Of a DNA stretch of 64,000 nucleotides, positions 50,540-59,486 are shown one piece after another. Position 1 is the first letter of the stretch. Each line of letters opens with the position of its first letter. The notes under the pieces were generated by a model, which had not been told where the DNA came from, did no database searches, and worked only from the letters and a program-made list of their open reading frames with translations. The stretch is from Mesoflavibacter sp. Its GTDB lineage: Bacteria; Pseudomonadota; Alphaproteobacteria; UBA8366; Aestuariispiraceae. A program made the translations under genes and the position numbers. Location of the stretch: assembly GCA_017792345.1 (NCBI GenBank), contig CP051228.1:4184148-4248147 (forward strand). Reading direction: 5' to 3'.

Positions 50540-51403
50540 TCAGGCCTCGGTCTTGGCTTCTTCGGAGCCGTCGGCGCCCGCTTCCGGGGCAGCTTCCGCA
50601 GGGGCTTCCGCCGGGGCTTCTGCAGCCGCTTCGGCGGCCGGCTCTTCGGTCAGCACCGGTTCGACGGCCGGTTCGGCCGCGGCGCCGATATCGACACCCG
50701 ATTTGCCAAGCGATTCCTGCAGGCCGCCCAGGACGGCACCGGCGACCAGGTCGCAATACAGGTTGATGGCGCGCATGGCGTCGTCATTGCCCGGAACCGG
50801 GAAGGACACGCCATCCGGATCGGAGTTCGAATCGAGGATACCGACGACCGGAATGTTCAGGTTGCCCGCTTCCTTGATCGCGATCGATTCCTTGTTGGTA
50901 TCGATGACGAAGATCAGGTCCGGCAGGTTGGACATGTCCTTGATGCCGCCCAGGGCGCGGTCCAGCTTCTCGCGCTCGCGCTCCAGACCCAGACGCTCAC
51001 GCTTGGTCAGGCCCTGCAGGTTGGCTTCGTCTTCGAACTGGGCTTCCAGCGTCTTCAGACGCTTGATCGAATTCGCGATGGTCTTCCAGTTGGTCAGCAT
51101 GCCGCCCAGCCAGCGGTGGTTGACATAGTACTGACCGCATTTCAGCGCGTGTTCGGCGACAATCGACTGCGCCTGGCGCTTCGTGCCGACAAACAGGATC
51201 CGGCCGCCGGCCGCCGCGACGCGCGACACTTCTTCCAGCGCGCGGGTCAGCATCGGCACGGACTGTTCCAGGTCGATGATATGGATGCCGTTACGATCGC
51301 CGAAGATGAACGGTTTCATCTTCGGGTTCCAACGACGGGTGGTATGTCCGAAATGCACGCCCGCTTCGAGCAGCTGACGCATGGTAAAAGTCGGCACGGC
51401 CAT
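50540..51403 (-). CDS. rpsB: 30S ribosomal protein S2
   Basis: Ribosomal protein S2. The 287 residues begin [20 protein letters not shown] and contain [25 protein letters not shown] and the C-terminal [19 protein letters not shown] segment. The last ~45 residues are an Ala/Glu-rich acidic extension that goes beyond E. coli S2, as in other Alphaproteobacteria. First gene of the rpsB-tsf unit; the 172-base gap to the ABC transporter should hold its promoter. Confidence 0.97.
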   Translation of the reverse strand: MAVPTFTMRQLLEAGVHFGHTTRRWNPKMKPFIFGDRNGIHIIDLEQSVPMLTRALEEVSRVAAAGGRILFVGTKRQAQSIVAEHALKCGQYYVNHRWLGGMLTNWKTIANSIKRLKTLEAQFEDEANLQGLTKRERLGLEREREKLDRALGGIKDMSNLPDLIFVIDTNKESIAIKEAGNLNIPVVGILDSNSDPDGVSFPVPGNDDAMRAINLYCDLVAGAVLGGLQESLGKSGVDIGAAAEPAVEPVLTEEPAAEAAAEAPAEAPAEAAPEAGADGSEEAKTEA

Positions 51404-51575
51404 AAAATGGCTCCTTTGCTTCTCCGGTTAATCCTCCATGGAGCCCTTGGTATAAGCCGGAAACCCGGCACCGGACGGAACGGAACCCTATGACGGTCGC
51501 GTCCCGGAAAGCCCCATGTGTGTTGTGGCGCGGCGTATATACCGCGAAACCAGGCTTGGCAAGCCCCTGCCCCGG

Positions 51576-53444
51576 TCAGCGAGGGGACGGCGCGCTCAAG
51601 GCGACGCCATCGCCTTCGCCTTCTTCGCCTTCCTGCTGACGGCGCCACATATCGGCATAGACGCCGCCGTCGGCCAGCAGCGTGGCATGGGTGCCACGCT
51701 CCGCGATCAGGCCTGATTCCAAGACAATGATCTCATCGGCGTCTACAACAGTGGACAGCCGGTGGGCGATGACCAGGGTCGTGCGCCCCTTGCTGACCTC
51801 GCGTAGGGATTTCTGGATCTCGCGCTCGGTCGCCGTGTCCAGGGCCGACGTCGCCTCGTCGAACAGCAGGATCTGCGGCGATTTCAGGATGGCGCGGGCA
51901 ATGGCGACGCGTTGCTTCTCGCCGCCGGACAGTTTCAAGCCCCGTTCCCCGACCGTGGTCCGATAGCCGTCCGGCAGGGATTCCACGAAATCGTGGATGC
52001 GTGCCAGACGCGCCGCCTCTCGGATTTCCTCCGGCGTCGCGCCGGGGCGGCCATAGCCGATATTGTATTCGACCGTATCGTTGAACAGTACCGTGTCCTG
52101 CGGAACGATGCCGACCGCCGCACGGACGCTGTCCTGAGTCGCGTCGCGCAGATTGATGCCGTCGATTCGGACCGATCCCCCGTTGGGGTCGTAAAACCGG
52201 AACAGCAATCGGCTGATTGTCGATTTCCCGGCGCCGGACGGCCCGACGATGGCCAGTGTCTTTCCAGGATCCACCGTGAAATCGACATCCTTCAGGATCG
52301 GACGGCGCGGATCGTAGCCGAAATCGACATGGCTGAAGGTCAGTTTTCCATCCGGCGCGCGCAAGGGCTGGGCATCCGGCTTGTCCATCACTTCCTGCGG
52401 CACGCTCAGAAGTTGGAACATGTCTTCCATATCCGTCAGGCTCTGGCGGATTTGACGATAAACAAACCCCAGGAAGTTCAGCGGCAGGTACAGTTGGATC
52501 AGATAGGTGTTCACCAACACGAAATCACCGAGCGTCATCGTCCCCGCTGCAACGCCATTCGCGGCCATCAGCATCAGAACGACCAGGCCCAGGGCGATGA
52601 TCCCGCCCTGCCCGACATTTACGACCGACAGACTGACGGTCGACCGGACCGCTGCGTTCTCATAGCGCTTTAACGCGGAATCATAACGCTGAGCTTCATG
52701 TCCTTCATTGCCGAAATATTTGACGGTCTCATAGTTGATCAGACTGTCGATCGCCTTGGTGTTGGCGTTCGTATCGCTGTCGTTCATTTCGCGACGGTAC
52801 TTCAGGCGCCATTCGGTCACGATCAGCGTGTATGCAATGTAGCCGGCGATGGTCGCGAAGGTGACCGCGGCAAAGGATATATCGAAGAGCCCCCAAAGGA
52901 TGACGCAAACCAAGCCGATTTCCAGCAAGGTGGGGATGATATTGAACAGCATGAAGTTCAGGACGAATTCGATCCCTTTTACGCCCCGTTCGATGACTCG
53001 CGACAGGCCGCCGGTCTGTCGCTCCAGGTGGAACCGCAGGCTCAGTGCGTGCAGGTGTTCGAAGGTCCGCAGGGCGACGGTGCGAATCGCCGTCTGAGCA
53101 ACACGGGCAAAGAGCGCTTCCCGAATTTCCTGGAACACAACGGCCAAAAGGCGCGTCAGCCCGTAGCCGACCAATAATGCGATCGGAATCGCCACGATCC
53201 CGGCCGTCATCGCCGCCCCTTCCGACCCCTGGATATCCAAGGCGTCCACGGCGCGCTTGTAAAAGATCGGCACCGTGACATTCGCACCCTTGGCAAGCGC
53301 CAGGGCGATCATCGCGCCGACAACGCGGGTGCGGATATCGGTCCGCCCCGCCGGCCAGAGATAGGGCAGCATGGTGCGCAACGTTCGGAACTGAACGCCG
53401 CGCCGGGCCTTTGCGTCGGGTTGGGAAGATGTATCTGCGGCCAT
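51576..53444 (-). CDS. atm1: Atm1/ABCB7-type ABC exporter
   Basis: Half-transporter of 622 residues with an N-terminal six-helix exporter domain (~30-330) and a C-terminal ATPase. Walker A is GPSGAGKST, the signature LSGGEKQRVAIARA, Walker B ILLFDEATSALD and the switch His follows in IAHRLSTV. The SLINYETVKYFGNEGHEAQR stretch in the transmembrane domain is the hallmark of the Atm1/ABCB7 group, whose bacterial members export glutathione-linked metals or sulfur compounds. It is divergent from the universal stress protein gene. Confidence 0.93.
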   Translation of the reverse strand: MAADTSSQPDAKARRGVQFRTLRTMLPYLWPAGRTDIRTRVVGAMIALALAKGANVTVPIFYKRAVDALDIQGSEGAAMTAGIVAIPIALLVGYGLTRLLAVVFQEIREALFARVAQTAIRTVALRTFEHLHALSLRFHLERQTGGLSRVIERGVKGIEFVLNFMLFNIIPTLLEIGLVCVILWGLFDISFAAVTFATIAGYIAYTLIVTEWRLKYRREMNDSDTNANTKAIDSLINYETVKYFGNEGHEAQRYDSALKRYENAAVRSTVSLSVVNVGQGGIIALGLVVLMLMAANGVAAGTMTLGDFVLVNTYLIQLYLPLNFLGFVYRQIRQSLTDMEDMFQLLSVPQEVMDKPDAQPLRAPDGKLTFSHVDFGYDPRRPILKDVDFTVDPGKTLAIVGPSGAGKSTISRLLFRFYDPNGGSVRIDGINLRDATQDSVRAAVGIVPQDTVLFNDTVEYNIGYGRPGATPEEIREAARLARIHDFVESLPDGYRTTVGERGLKLSGGEKQRVAIARAILKSPQILLFDEATSALDTATEREIQKSLREVSKGRTTLVIAHRLSTVVDADEIIVLESGLIAERGTHATLLADGGVYADMWRRQQEGEEGEGDGVALSAPSPR

Positions 53445-53515
53445 TTGGAAATCTTAAAAGGAAACGACTTAGTTTACTTTAACATGGCGCATTGTTCTGC
53501 GAAAACAACGACGAA

Positions 53516-53550
53516 TTTGCAATGGTGCCAGAGCCGATTGCAAAGCACCA
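53516..53550. promoter_or_regulatory. Nested inverted repeat upstream of the universal stress protein gene
   Basis: TTTGCAAT (53516-53523) and ATTGCAAA (53537-53544) are exact inverted repeats with a 13-base spacer. TGGTGC (53523-53528) and GCACCA (53545-53550) also match in inverted orientation. The element lies in the divergent gap, 53 bases before the start at 53604, where an operator could sit. Confidence 0.45.
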
Positions 53551-53603
53551 ACCCGGGCGATAGCCTTCCGCCCAGTGAAATCGTCGTTTTTGGGAGCCCC
53601 GCC

Positions 53604-54437
53604 ATGGCCATCAAGACCTTGCTCGTCCATCTAGCGCCGGATCCCGATTGCGAAAACCGGCTTAACGTGGCGGCGGGCCTGGCAAAGAAGCTGAACGCGC
53701 ATCTGCTGGCGCTCTATGTGGCGACACCGGTGCATCTGCCGCCGGGGGCCGAAGGACGCGGTGCCTCCGCCCTTTATCTCCACGAAGCCCGCGAGAGCGC
53801 GCGCGAGAAATCCGTCGCGATCAAACAGTTGGTCGATGAAATTTGCCCCCGCGTGGGCGTTTCTTACGAATGGATCTATGGCGAGGAAGATCACCTCGAT
53901 CAGTTGTTGAACGAAGTCCACCATGTCGATCTGACCGTTCTCAATCAGGTCAGCTTCGACAGCTTCGAAGACCGGCTGATGTATCAAATGCCGGAGAAGC
54001 TGGTTATCGGCGCCGGCGGTCCGGTCCTGGTCATTCCGAAAGGTACGAAGGCGTTCGATCTGGACGCCGTCGGGACGATCCTGGTGGCCTGGACCTATTC
54101 AAAAGAGGCCATCCGCGCCCTGCGCGATTCGCTGCCCATGCTGGCCAAGGCGAAGTCGGTTCACCTTCTGACCTGCGGTACGGATCGGAATGTGACCTCT
54201 GAAACCGCGAAACCGGTCGTCGACTATCTGAAACGCCATGGGATTGAAGTGTCGCAAATCACCCAGGCCCAATCCGGTCATGCGGGTGAGGAAATCCTGC
54301 TGACGGCAGAGGCGGTGAAGGCCGAGATGGTGGTGATGGGCGCCTATGGGCACACATCCTTCCTGGATAAGCTGTTCGGGTCGGCCAGCCGATACGTGAT
54401 CGGCCACAGCCATATCCCGCTGCTGATGTCCCACTGA
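53604..54437 (+). CDS. Tandem-domain universal stress protein
   Basis: 277-residue cytoplasmic UspA-family protein with two domains (~1-145 and ~150-277). The second holds the ATP-binding-type motif G-x2-G-x9-G-S as GAYGHTSFLDKLFGS; in the first it is degenerate (GAGGPVLVIPKG). Such E. coli UspE-like proteins are linked to stress survival. The start is the ATG at 53604 (MAIKTLLVHLAP), with GGGAG eight bases upstream; an open frame continuing to 53421 is upstream noise. It converges on the antiporter gene. Confidence 0.92.
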   Translation: MAIKTLLVHLAPDPDCENRLNVAAGLAKKLNAHLLALYVATPVHLPPGAEGRGASALYLHEARESAREKSVAIKQLVDEICPRVGVSYEWIYGEEDHLDQLLNEVHHVDLTVLNQVSFDSFEDRLMYQMPEKLVIGAGGPVLVIPKGTKAFDLDAVGTILVAWTYSKEAIRALRDSLPMLAKAKSVHLLTCGTDRNVTSETAKPVVDYLKRHGIEVSQITQAQSGHAGEEILLTAEAVKAEMVVMGAYGHTSFLDKLFGSASRYVIGHSHIPLLMSH

Positions 54438-54475
54438 GCGGCCGGCCGGATCCGAGATCCAGTCCGACCTTCAGG

Positions 54476-55924
54476 TCACAGGAAGAACAGGAACGTCACC
54501 ACGACGAAGAGGGGCAGCAGGATCAGGCCCGACCAGGCCATGTATCCGAAGAAGCTGGGCATCGCGATGCCGCGTTCTTCAGCGATGGACCGCACCATGA
54601 AGTTGGGGGCATTGCCGATATAGGTGTTGGCCCCCATGAAGACGGCCCCGGCCGATATTGCCAGCAAGGTCGCGGCCATATCGGTCATCAGCAGCTCGGC
54701 ATTGCCGCCGGCCGTATTGAAGAAGACCAGATAGGTCGGCGCATTATCCACGAAGCTGGACAGAATGCCGGTCGCCCAAAAATACATCGCATTGACCGGC
54801 TGCCCTTCATGGCTGACCAGCGACACAATGGGTTCCAGCGCGCCGTCGGTCCCGGCCTTCAGGATCGCGATCGCCGGAATGATCGTCATGAAGATACCCG
54901 CGAACAGCTTGCCGACCTCCACGATCGGGAACCAACTGAAGCCATTGGCACGCCGGCTTTCGATCGATGTGATCTTCCAGGATAGAACCGCCAACCCCAG
55001 CAGCAGCAGGTCTCGCACCACGTTCTGAAGCTGAATGTCGACATGATACAGATGGATCGCGATCCCCGGCTTCCAGACGCCGGACATCAAGACCGCGGCG
55101 ATCACGCCGCCCAGCAGCAGGATATTCACCCCGCCTTCGATCCCCAACGGATGTGGCTTCTCTTCCGGATGCGGCAGGCCGACCTGCGATCCGGCCTTGC
55201 GTTCCTTCGCGAAGATGATGCTGTCGGCAATGTAATACCCAACCAGCAGCACGACGGAAACGCAGACCATCGGCAGGAACATATGCGTCGTCGGCCAGAA
55301 GAAAGAGACCCCCTTCAAAAAGCCCAGGAACAGGGGCGGGTCGCCCAACGGCGTCAAGGATCCACCGATATTCGCCACCAGGAAGATGAAGAACACCATG
55401 GTGTGCACTTTGTGCTTCCGTTCCTCGTTGGCGCGGATCAGCGGACGGATCAGCAGCATGGCCGCCCCGGTCGTACCCATCCAACTGGCGATCACCGTAC
55501 CGATCAGCAGGATTCCGGTGTTCACGGCCGGTGTACCGGCCAGATAGCCCTTTACCCGGACACCGCCGGCCACGGTGAACAACGACAGCAGCAGGATAAT
55601 GAAGGGCAAATATTCCAGGAAGAGAACGTGGATGACCTCGAAAAGCGCGAGCTCGAACCCGTAAATCAGGGTGAAGGGAACCAGGAACAACAGCGCCCAA
55701 ACCGCCGAAATCTTACCGAAATTGTGGTGCCAGAAATGCGGTGCGACCAGCGGGAAGACCGCGATCGACAGCAGCATGCCGACAAAAGGGACGATCCAGA
55801 TCAGTCCCATCGACCCGCCGTCGAGATGAGGGGCACCGGGTCCCGCCGCCCAGGCGGATTGGGTTACTCCGATAAGGGCGAACAGCAGGGCCGAGACAAC
55901 AACGGTGAGAGCGGTTCGGTTCAT
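54476..55924 (-). CDS. Putative Na+/H+ antiporter, ion-transporter superfamily (NhaD/CitMHS type)
   Basis: 482-residue membrane protein with an N-terminal signal-like segment (ALTVVVSALLFALIGVTQSA) and about twelve further hydrophobic helices. Sequence GTTGAAMLLIRPLIRANEER and NIGGSLTPLGDPPLFLGFLK are typical of the arsenical-pump/NhaD-like superfamily; close relatives are annotated as sodium:proton antiporters or citrate transporters. The ion is not proven. The open frame continues into the MFS gene, but the ATG at 55924 fits the family. It follows the MFS gene by 89 bases. Confidence 0.85.
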   Translation of the reverse strand: MNRTALTVVVSALLFALIGVTQSAWAAGPGAPHLDGGSMGLIWIVPFVGMLLSIAVFPLVAPHFWHHNFGKISAVWALLFLVPFTLIYGFELALFEVIHVLFLEYLPFIILLLSLFTVAGGVRVKGYLAGTPAVNTGILLIGTVIASWMGTTGAAMLLIRPLIRANEERKHKVHTMVFFIFLVANIGGSLTPLGDPPLFLGFLKGVSFFWPTTHMFLPMVCVSVVLLVGYYIADSIIFAKERKAGSQVGLPHPEEKPHPLGIEGGVNILLLGGVIAAVLMSGVWKPGIAIHLYHVDIQLQNVVRDLLLLGLAVLSWKITSIESRRANGFSWFPIVEVGKLFAGIFMTIIPAIAILKAGTDGALEPIVSLVSHEGQPVNAMYFWATGILSSFVDNAPTYLVFFNTAGGNAELLMTDMAATLLAISAGAVFMGANTYIGNAPNFMVRSIAEERGIAMPSFFGYMAWSGLILLPLFVVVTFLFFL

Positions 55925-56013
55925 CGGTACGGTTTTTCCCAACAGAAACGACAGGACGGTTGCGAACCGCGCGGGCGCGGGCCCAACGTCCTTAATACCC
56001 TGGTGCGGCAAGA

Positions 56014-57288
56014 TCAAGGCGTGGTGGCCCCACCTTCTTCGGCCTGATGTTCGGCATCCGGCGGCGGCGACGCCTCCGCCCGGGGATCGAGTTCGACCGC
56101 AACCGGTGTCGACTTCGGGACCGCTTGGAAACCTTCGGGCATCGGTTCCGCCCGGCCGGGCCGTTTGAGCATCCGCCATAGGATGAACACGGCGATCCCC
56201 GAATGGACCGAGGCCGTCCACCAGAACAGAGCCTGATGACCAAAGGCATCCATCAACGCCGCCCCCGGCATCGCACCGATCAGGGCGCCGACACCGTACA
56301 GCAACAGCAGGCCGCCGCTGACCGACACGAAATCCTCCGGTTCCGCCTTGTCGCCGGCATGAGCGACCAGCATGGCATAGATCGACTGCGCGAAGGCGCC
56401 ATAGACCGCAGCAATAGCCAGGATCAGATAGACCCCTTCGGCGAAAGACATGGCAAGTCCGAGGGCGCTGGCGCCGAAGAAGCAGGTGACGATCGGAAAG
56501 CGCCGGTCCACCCGGTCGGACAGCCAACCGATCGGCCATTGCAAAACGGCATTGCCGATGATGACGGAGGTGATCAGCATGCCGACCGTCTGGGTCGAAA
56601 GGCCGATTCCCTGCGCGAATAAGGGCGCCAGGCTCCAAAACGCCCCATTCGCGAGACCGACCCCCAAGCTGCCCAAGGTTGAAACCGGTGAGGTCGCATA
56701 GAGACGCCGGAGATTGAGGCTGGCGGTGCGCAAGGGCGTCGGCGACGGCGAGGTCGTGACCGCGATCGGCACCAGGGACAGGCATATGATGATCGCGGCG
56801 ACAAGGAACAGCGTTACTTCCTTTGCCGCGATGAACAGGAAGATCTGCTGGCTGAGCGCCTGCGCGCCGATATAGACCAGCGTGTAGATCGCGAGGACGC
56901 GGCCACGGTTGCCCTGCCCGGCCTTTTCGTTCAGCCAGCCCTCCACGATCATCAAGAGGCCCGATCCGGCGACGCCATATATGAAGCGCAGCACGATCCA
57001 CGGCGCGGGCTCCATGAACAGGGCAAACCCCAACGTCGTGCTGGCGGTGATCGCGGCGAGCGCGCCGAAGGCCCGGATATGGCCGACCCGCTGCACCAGC
57101 CAGGGCGTCAGGCGGCAGCCGATGATGAAGCCGATAAAATAGCCGGTGCCCATCCCCCCGACGAAGATGGCGTCGAACCCTTCCTGCCCGGCGCGGACCG
57201 GCAGAAGCGTGGCCATCATTGTATTACCGCCGTAGAGCAGTGCGATGCTGAGAAGGATGGCGGCGATGGACCCGTAAATACCGGGCAT
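56014..57288 (-). CDS. MFS transporter (YcaD-like)
   Basis: 424-residue major facilitator with twelve hydrophobic helices. Loop motifs seen are GWLSDRVDRRFPIV between helices 8 and 9 and the helix-1/2 region GTGYFIGFIIGCRLTPWLVQ. The C-terminal tail is Pro/Glu/Ala-rich and cytoplasmic. It resembles the YcaD/YbjJ group of MFS proteins with unknown substrate. It lies between the Panacea-like gene (70 bases upstream) and the antiporter gene (89 bases downstream), all on the minus strand. Confidence 0.88.
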   Translation of the reverse strand: MPGIYGSIAAILLSIALLYGGNTMMATLLPVRAGQEGFDAIFVGGMGTGYFIGFIIGCRLTPWLVQRVGHIRAFGALAAITASTTLGFALFMEPAPWIVLRFIYGVAGSGLLMIVEGWLNEKAGQGNRGRVLAIYTLVYIGAQALSQQIFLFIAAKEVTLFLVAAIIICLSLVPIAVTTSPSPTPLRTASLNLRRLYATSPVSTLGSLGVGLANGAFWSLAPLFAQGIGLSTQTVGMLITSVIIGNAVLQWPIGWLSDRVDRRFPIVTCFFGASALGLAMSFAEGVYLILAIAAVYGAFAQSIYAMLVAHAGDKAEPEDFVSVSGGLLLLYGVGALIGAMPGAALMDAFGHQALFWWTASVHSGIAVFILWRMLKRPGRAEPMPEGFQAVPKSTPVAVELDPRAEASPPPDAEHQAEEGGATTP

Positions 57289-57358
57289 GAGGCAACTCCG
57301 ACTGACGCGAAACGCGGGTTAGCCTAACTAATCCCGTCGTCAACAACTAGAGTTTGGA

Positions 57359-57871
57359 TCAGCGTCGGGCAACGGGTTTCGCGGTCGGAACCCATTTTTT
57401 CAGAATGCGTCCGTCCGACGTTTTCACCTGGCTGCCCATATCCGGCTTGGTCGTGAAATGCTTCGCGATGGTCTCGAATGGAATGACCGTACCCGGTTCC
57501 TTTCGGTAGGCGCGGCGGTAGACCTCGTTATGGCTCATCATCCGGTTCAGATAGTCCGGGGAATGATGTCCGTATTTGCGCCATATCCGCGACAGAAAGT
57601 TCTCCGCCTCCGGCCGCATGCGGTTCTGGGCAATTTGCGGCCGGCTGTCTTCAAAGATATGGAATACCGTCGGTTCGGTCGGACCCGTCTCGCTGGCGAC
57701 AAAGGTTGCGGGCATCAGCATGCGGCCGTGGTTTTCCGCCGCGTACAGCGCCTGCGCGATCCACAGCAGCCGCTGCAGCTTCTGCGCCGGCAAATGCTGG
57801 TCGTCCCGACGGCTTTGGTCGAACAGCCAAAGTGCGACGTCCAAAGTGGAACCGACAACCGGAACCGTCAT
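57359..57871 (-). CDS. Panacea/SocA-like domain protein
   Basis: 170-residue soluble protein. Residues ~10-75 (VALWLFDQSRRDD, then LPAQKLQRLLWIAQALYA and FVASETGPTEPTVFHIFED) follow the Panacea/SocA (DUF4065) pattern of helices with a K-LQ-LL-AQ core and a GP-EP turn. Family members act as antitoxins or chaperones of toxins, or as proteolytic adaptors as in Caulobacter SocA. No toxin-like gene lies next to it, so the partner is unknown. The C-terminus is basic (LKKWVPTAKPVARR). It is divergent from coxG and upstream of the MFS gene. Confidence 0.6.
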   Translation of the reverse strand: MTVPVVGSTLDVALWLFDQSRRDDQHLPAQKLQRLLWIAQALYAAENHGRMLMPATFVASETGPTEPTVFHIFEDSRPQIAQNRMRPEAENFLSRIWRKYGHHSPDYLNRMMSHNEVYRRAYRKEPGTVIPFETIAKHFTTKPDMGSQVKTSDGRILKKWVPTAKPVARR

Positions 57872-57981
57872 AACCGTTATAACCCTCTCTCGATTTCCAA
57901 ACGCGTTTCCTCTTGATATAGCAAGGCGGGTGCCACAGATCGAATGCGCCGCGCCGAAACCAAATTGGAAGGACCGCCGTC

Positions 57982-58731
57982 ATGGATATGCAAGGCGAAT
58001 ACCGGATTCCTGCGTCCCGCGAAACCGTTTGGGATGCGCTGAACGATCCGGAGGTTCTGAAAGCCTGCATCGCCGGCTGCGAATCCCTGGACCGGACGGA
58101 AGACGGCGGCTTCGAAGCCACGGTCAAGGCCAAGGTCGGCCCGGTCAAGGCGACCTTCAAGGGCGCGGTCCGGCTGGAAAACGTCAATCCGCCCGAAAGC
58201 TATACCATTGTTGGCGAAGGCAAAGGCGGCGCGGCCGGTTTTGCCAAGGGCGGCGCGGATGTGAAGCTGACCGAGGACGACGGCGAGACCATCCTTAACT
58301 ATACGGTCAATGCGCAGGTCGGCGGCAAGCTGGCCCAGATCGGCGCGCGCCTGGTCGATTCGACCGCCAAGAAATATGCGACCGATTTCTTTGAGAAATT
58401 CGTCGAGATCGTCAATGAACGCGAGGCGGCCGGCAAGGAAGCCGTTGTTACGGAAGACGATGCCCCCGCCCCGTCCCCTCAACTTGAGGCCGAGCAGGCA
58501 CCGCCGCCGCCCAAAGCCCCTGCAAGCGAATCGACCGCCGATACTCCCCAGCCGACAATGACGGAGACGCGCGACGATATCGCCCGTGCGGCGATCGACG
58601 CCGTGGATGCAACCAAGGCGAAACGTAAGGGCATGTCGCCCTTTCAATGGATTCTTCTGCTGGTCGCCATCCTGGCCGGGCTGACGCTGCTGTTCGGCGG
58701 TGGCGGTCCGATGACGGGAACCGGCGGGTAA
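57982..58731 (+). CDS. coxG: CoxG-like SRPBCC membrane-anchoring protein
   Basis: 249 residues: a carbon monoxide dehydrogenase subunit G (CoxG) SRPBCC domain (1-150, starting MDMQGEYRIPASRETVWDAL, with FEATVKAKVGPVKATFKG and NYTVNAQVGGKLAQIGARL). A Pro/Ala/Glu-rich linker (~155-210) and a C-terminal membrane helix (~226-243, FQWILLLVAILAGLTLLF) follow. CoxG recruits CO dehydrogenase to the membrane in Oligotropha. It opens the cox cluster; coxS is 167 bases downstream. It is divergent from the Panacea-like gene. Confidence 0.93.
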   Translation: MDMQGEYRIPASRETVWDALNDPEVLKACIAGCESLDRTEDGGFEATVKAKVGPVKATFKGAVRLENVNPPESYTIVGEGKGGAAGFAKGGADVKLTEDDGETILNYTVNAQVGGKLAQIGARLVDSTAKKYATDFFEKFVEIVNEREAAGKEAVVTEDDAPAPSPQLEAEQAPPPPKAPASESTADTPQPTMTETRDDIARAAIDAVDATKAKRKGMSPFQWILLLVAILAGLTLLFGGGGPMTGTGG

Positions 58732-58898
58732 TTGGCTACCGCCGCCCGTCACCGCGTCTGCTATCCGAAAAAGTCATAGGGAATTCACAAAACCCCTTCT
58801 CCGAGTACCCTTGACCCGGTGCCAAGGCCGCTCCAAACTCCCTGTCCGAGAAGGCAGCCTTGTCGAGGCTGTCCCGCCTGCACAGGGAGGATAAGCGC
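58732..58898. promoter_or_regulatory. coxG-coxS gap with a small hairpin
   Basis: 167 bases. CAGCCT (58855-58860) and AGGCTG (58866-58871) can form a 6-bp hairpin with a five-base loop, 27 bases before coxS. TTGACC at 58811-58816 is a possible -35 without a good -10. It could be a weak internal promoter or a processing site. Confidence 0.35.
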
Positions 58899-59387
58899 AT
58901 GCCAACCGTTTCCATGACGGTCAACGGCAAGCAGATGTCCGGCGACGTCGAGTCCCGCACGCTGCTCGCTCAATTCATTCGCGAGACTTTGGATCTGACC
59001 GGAACCCACATCGGCTGCGATACCAGCCAATGCGGTGCCTGCGTCGTACACGTCAACGGCGATTCCGTGAAATCCTGCACCATGCTGGCCCTTGAGGCCG
59101 ACGGCGCGGATGTGACGACCATCGAAGGGCTGGCCCAGGATGGGGACGACCTGCACCCGATGCAGGAAGCCTTCCGCGACAATCACGGCCTGCAATGCGG
59201 GTTCTGCACGCCGGGCATGGTGATGAGCGCCATCGATCTGGTGAAAACCAATCCGAACCCCAGCGAACACGAAATCCGGGAATGGCTGGAAGGCAATATC
59301 TGCCGCTGCACCGGATACCACAACATTGTGAAGTCGATCGCCGCGGGCGCTGCCGCCATGCGCGGCGAAAAGGCGGCTGCCGAGTAA
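58899..59387 (+). CDS. coxS: CO dehydrogenase-family small (2Fe-2S) subunit
   Basis: Iron-sulfur subunit of a molybdenum hydroxylase. The 162 residues have an N-terminal plant-type ferredoxin domain with [16 protein letters not shown] and a following KSC, then a helical domain with [11 protein letters not shown] and CRCTGYHN that binds the second [2Fe-2S] cluster. The start at 58899 ([10 protein letters not shown]) has GGGAGG eight bases upstream; the open frame reaches 58860. The order S-L-M is typical of form II clusters. Confidence 0.95.
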   Translation: MPTVSMTVNGKQMSGDVESRTLLAQFIRETLDLTGTHIGCDTSQCGACVVHVNGDSVKSCTMLALEADGADVTTIEGLAQDGDDLHPMQEAFRDNHGLQCGFCTPGMVMSAIDLVKTNPNPSEHEIREWLEGNICRCTGYHNIVKSIAAGAAAMRGEKAAAE

Positions 59388-59486
59388 GGCGCCGTCTCTT
59401 TCGTATCCACGCGCGCAGAGGCCGGACGCAGTGACGTCGAACAGAAGCCTCGCGCGGCAACAGGGACTTCATTCGGGAGAAACGTC

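Noticed and set aside
48367-50766. A 799-codon plus-strand open frame opposite pyrH and tsf
   Set aside because: It is a mirror of conserved genes and spans two terminators and intergenic regions.
55925-57001. Upstream extension of the antiporter reading frame
   Set aside because: It lies in another frame of the MFS transporter gene; the antiporter homology starts at the ATG at 55924.
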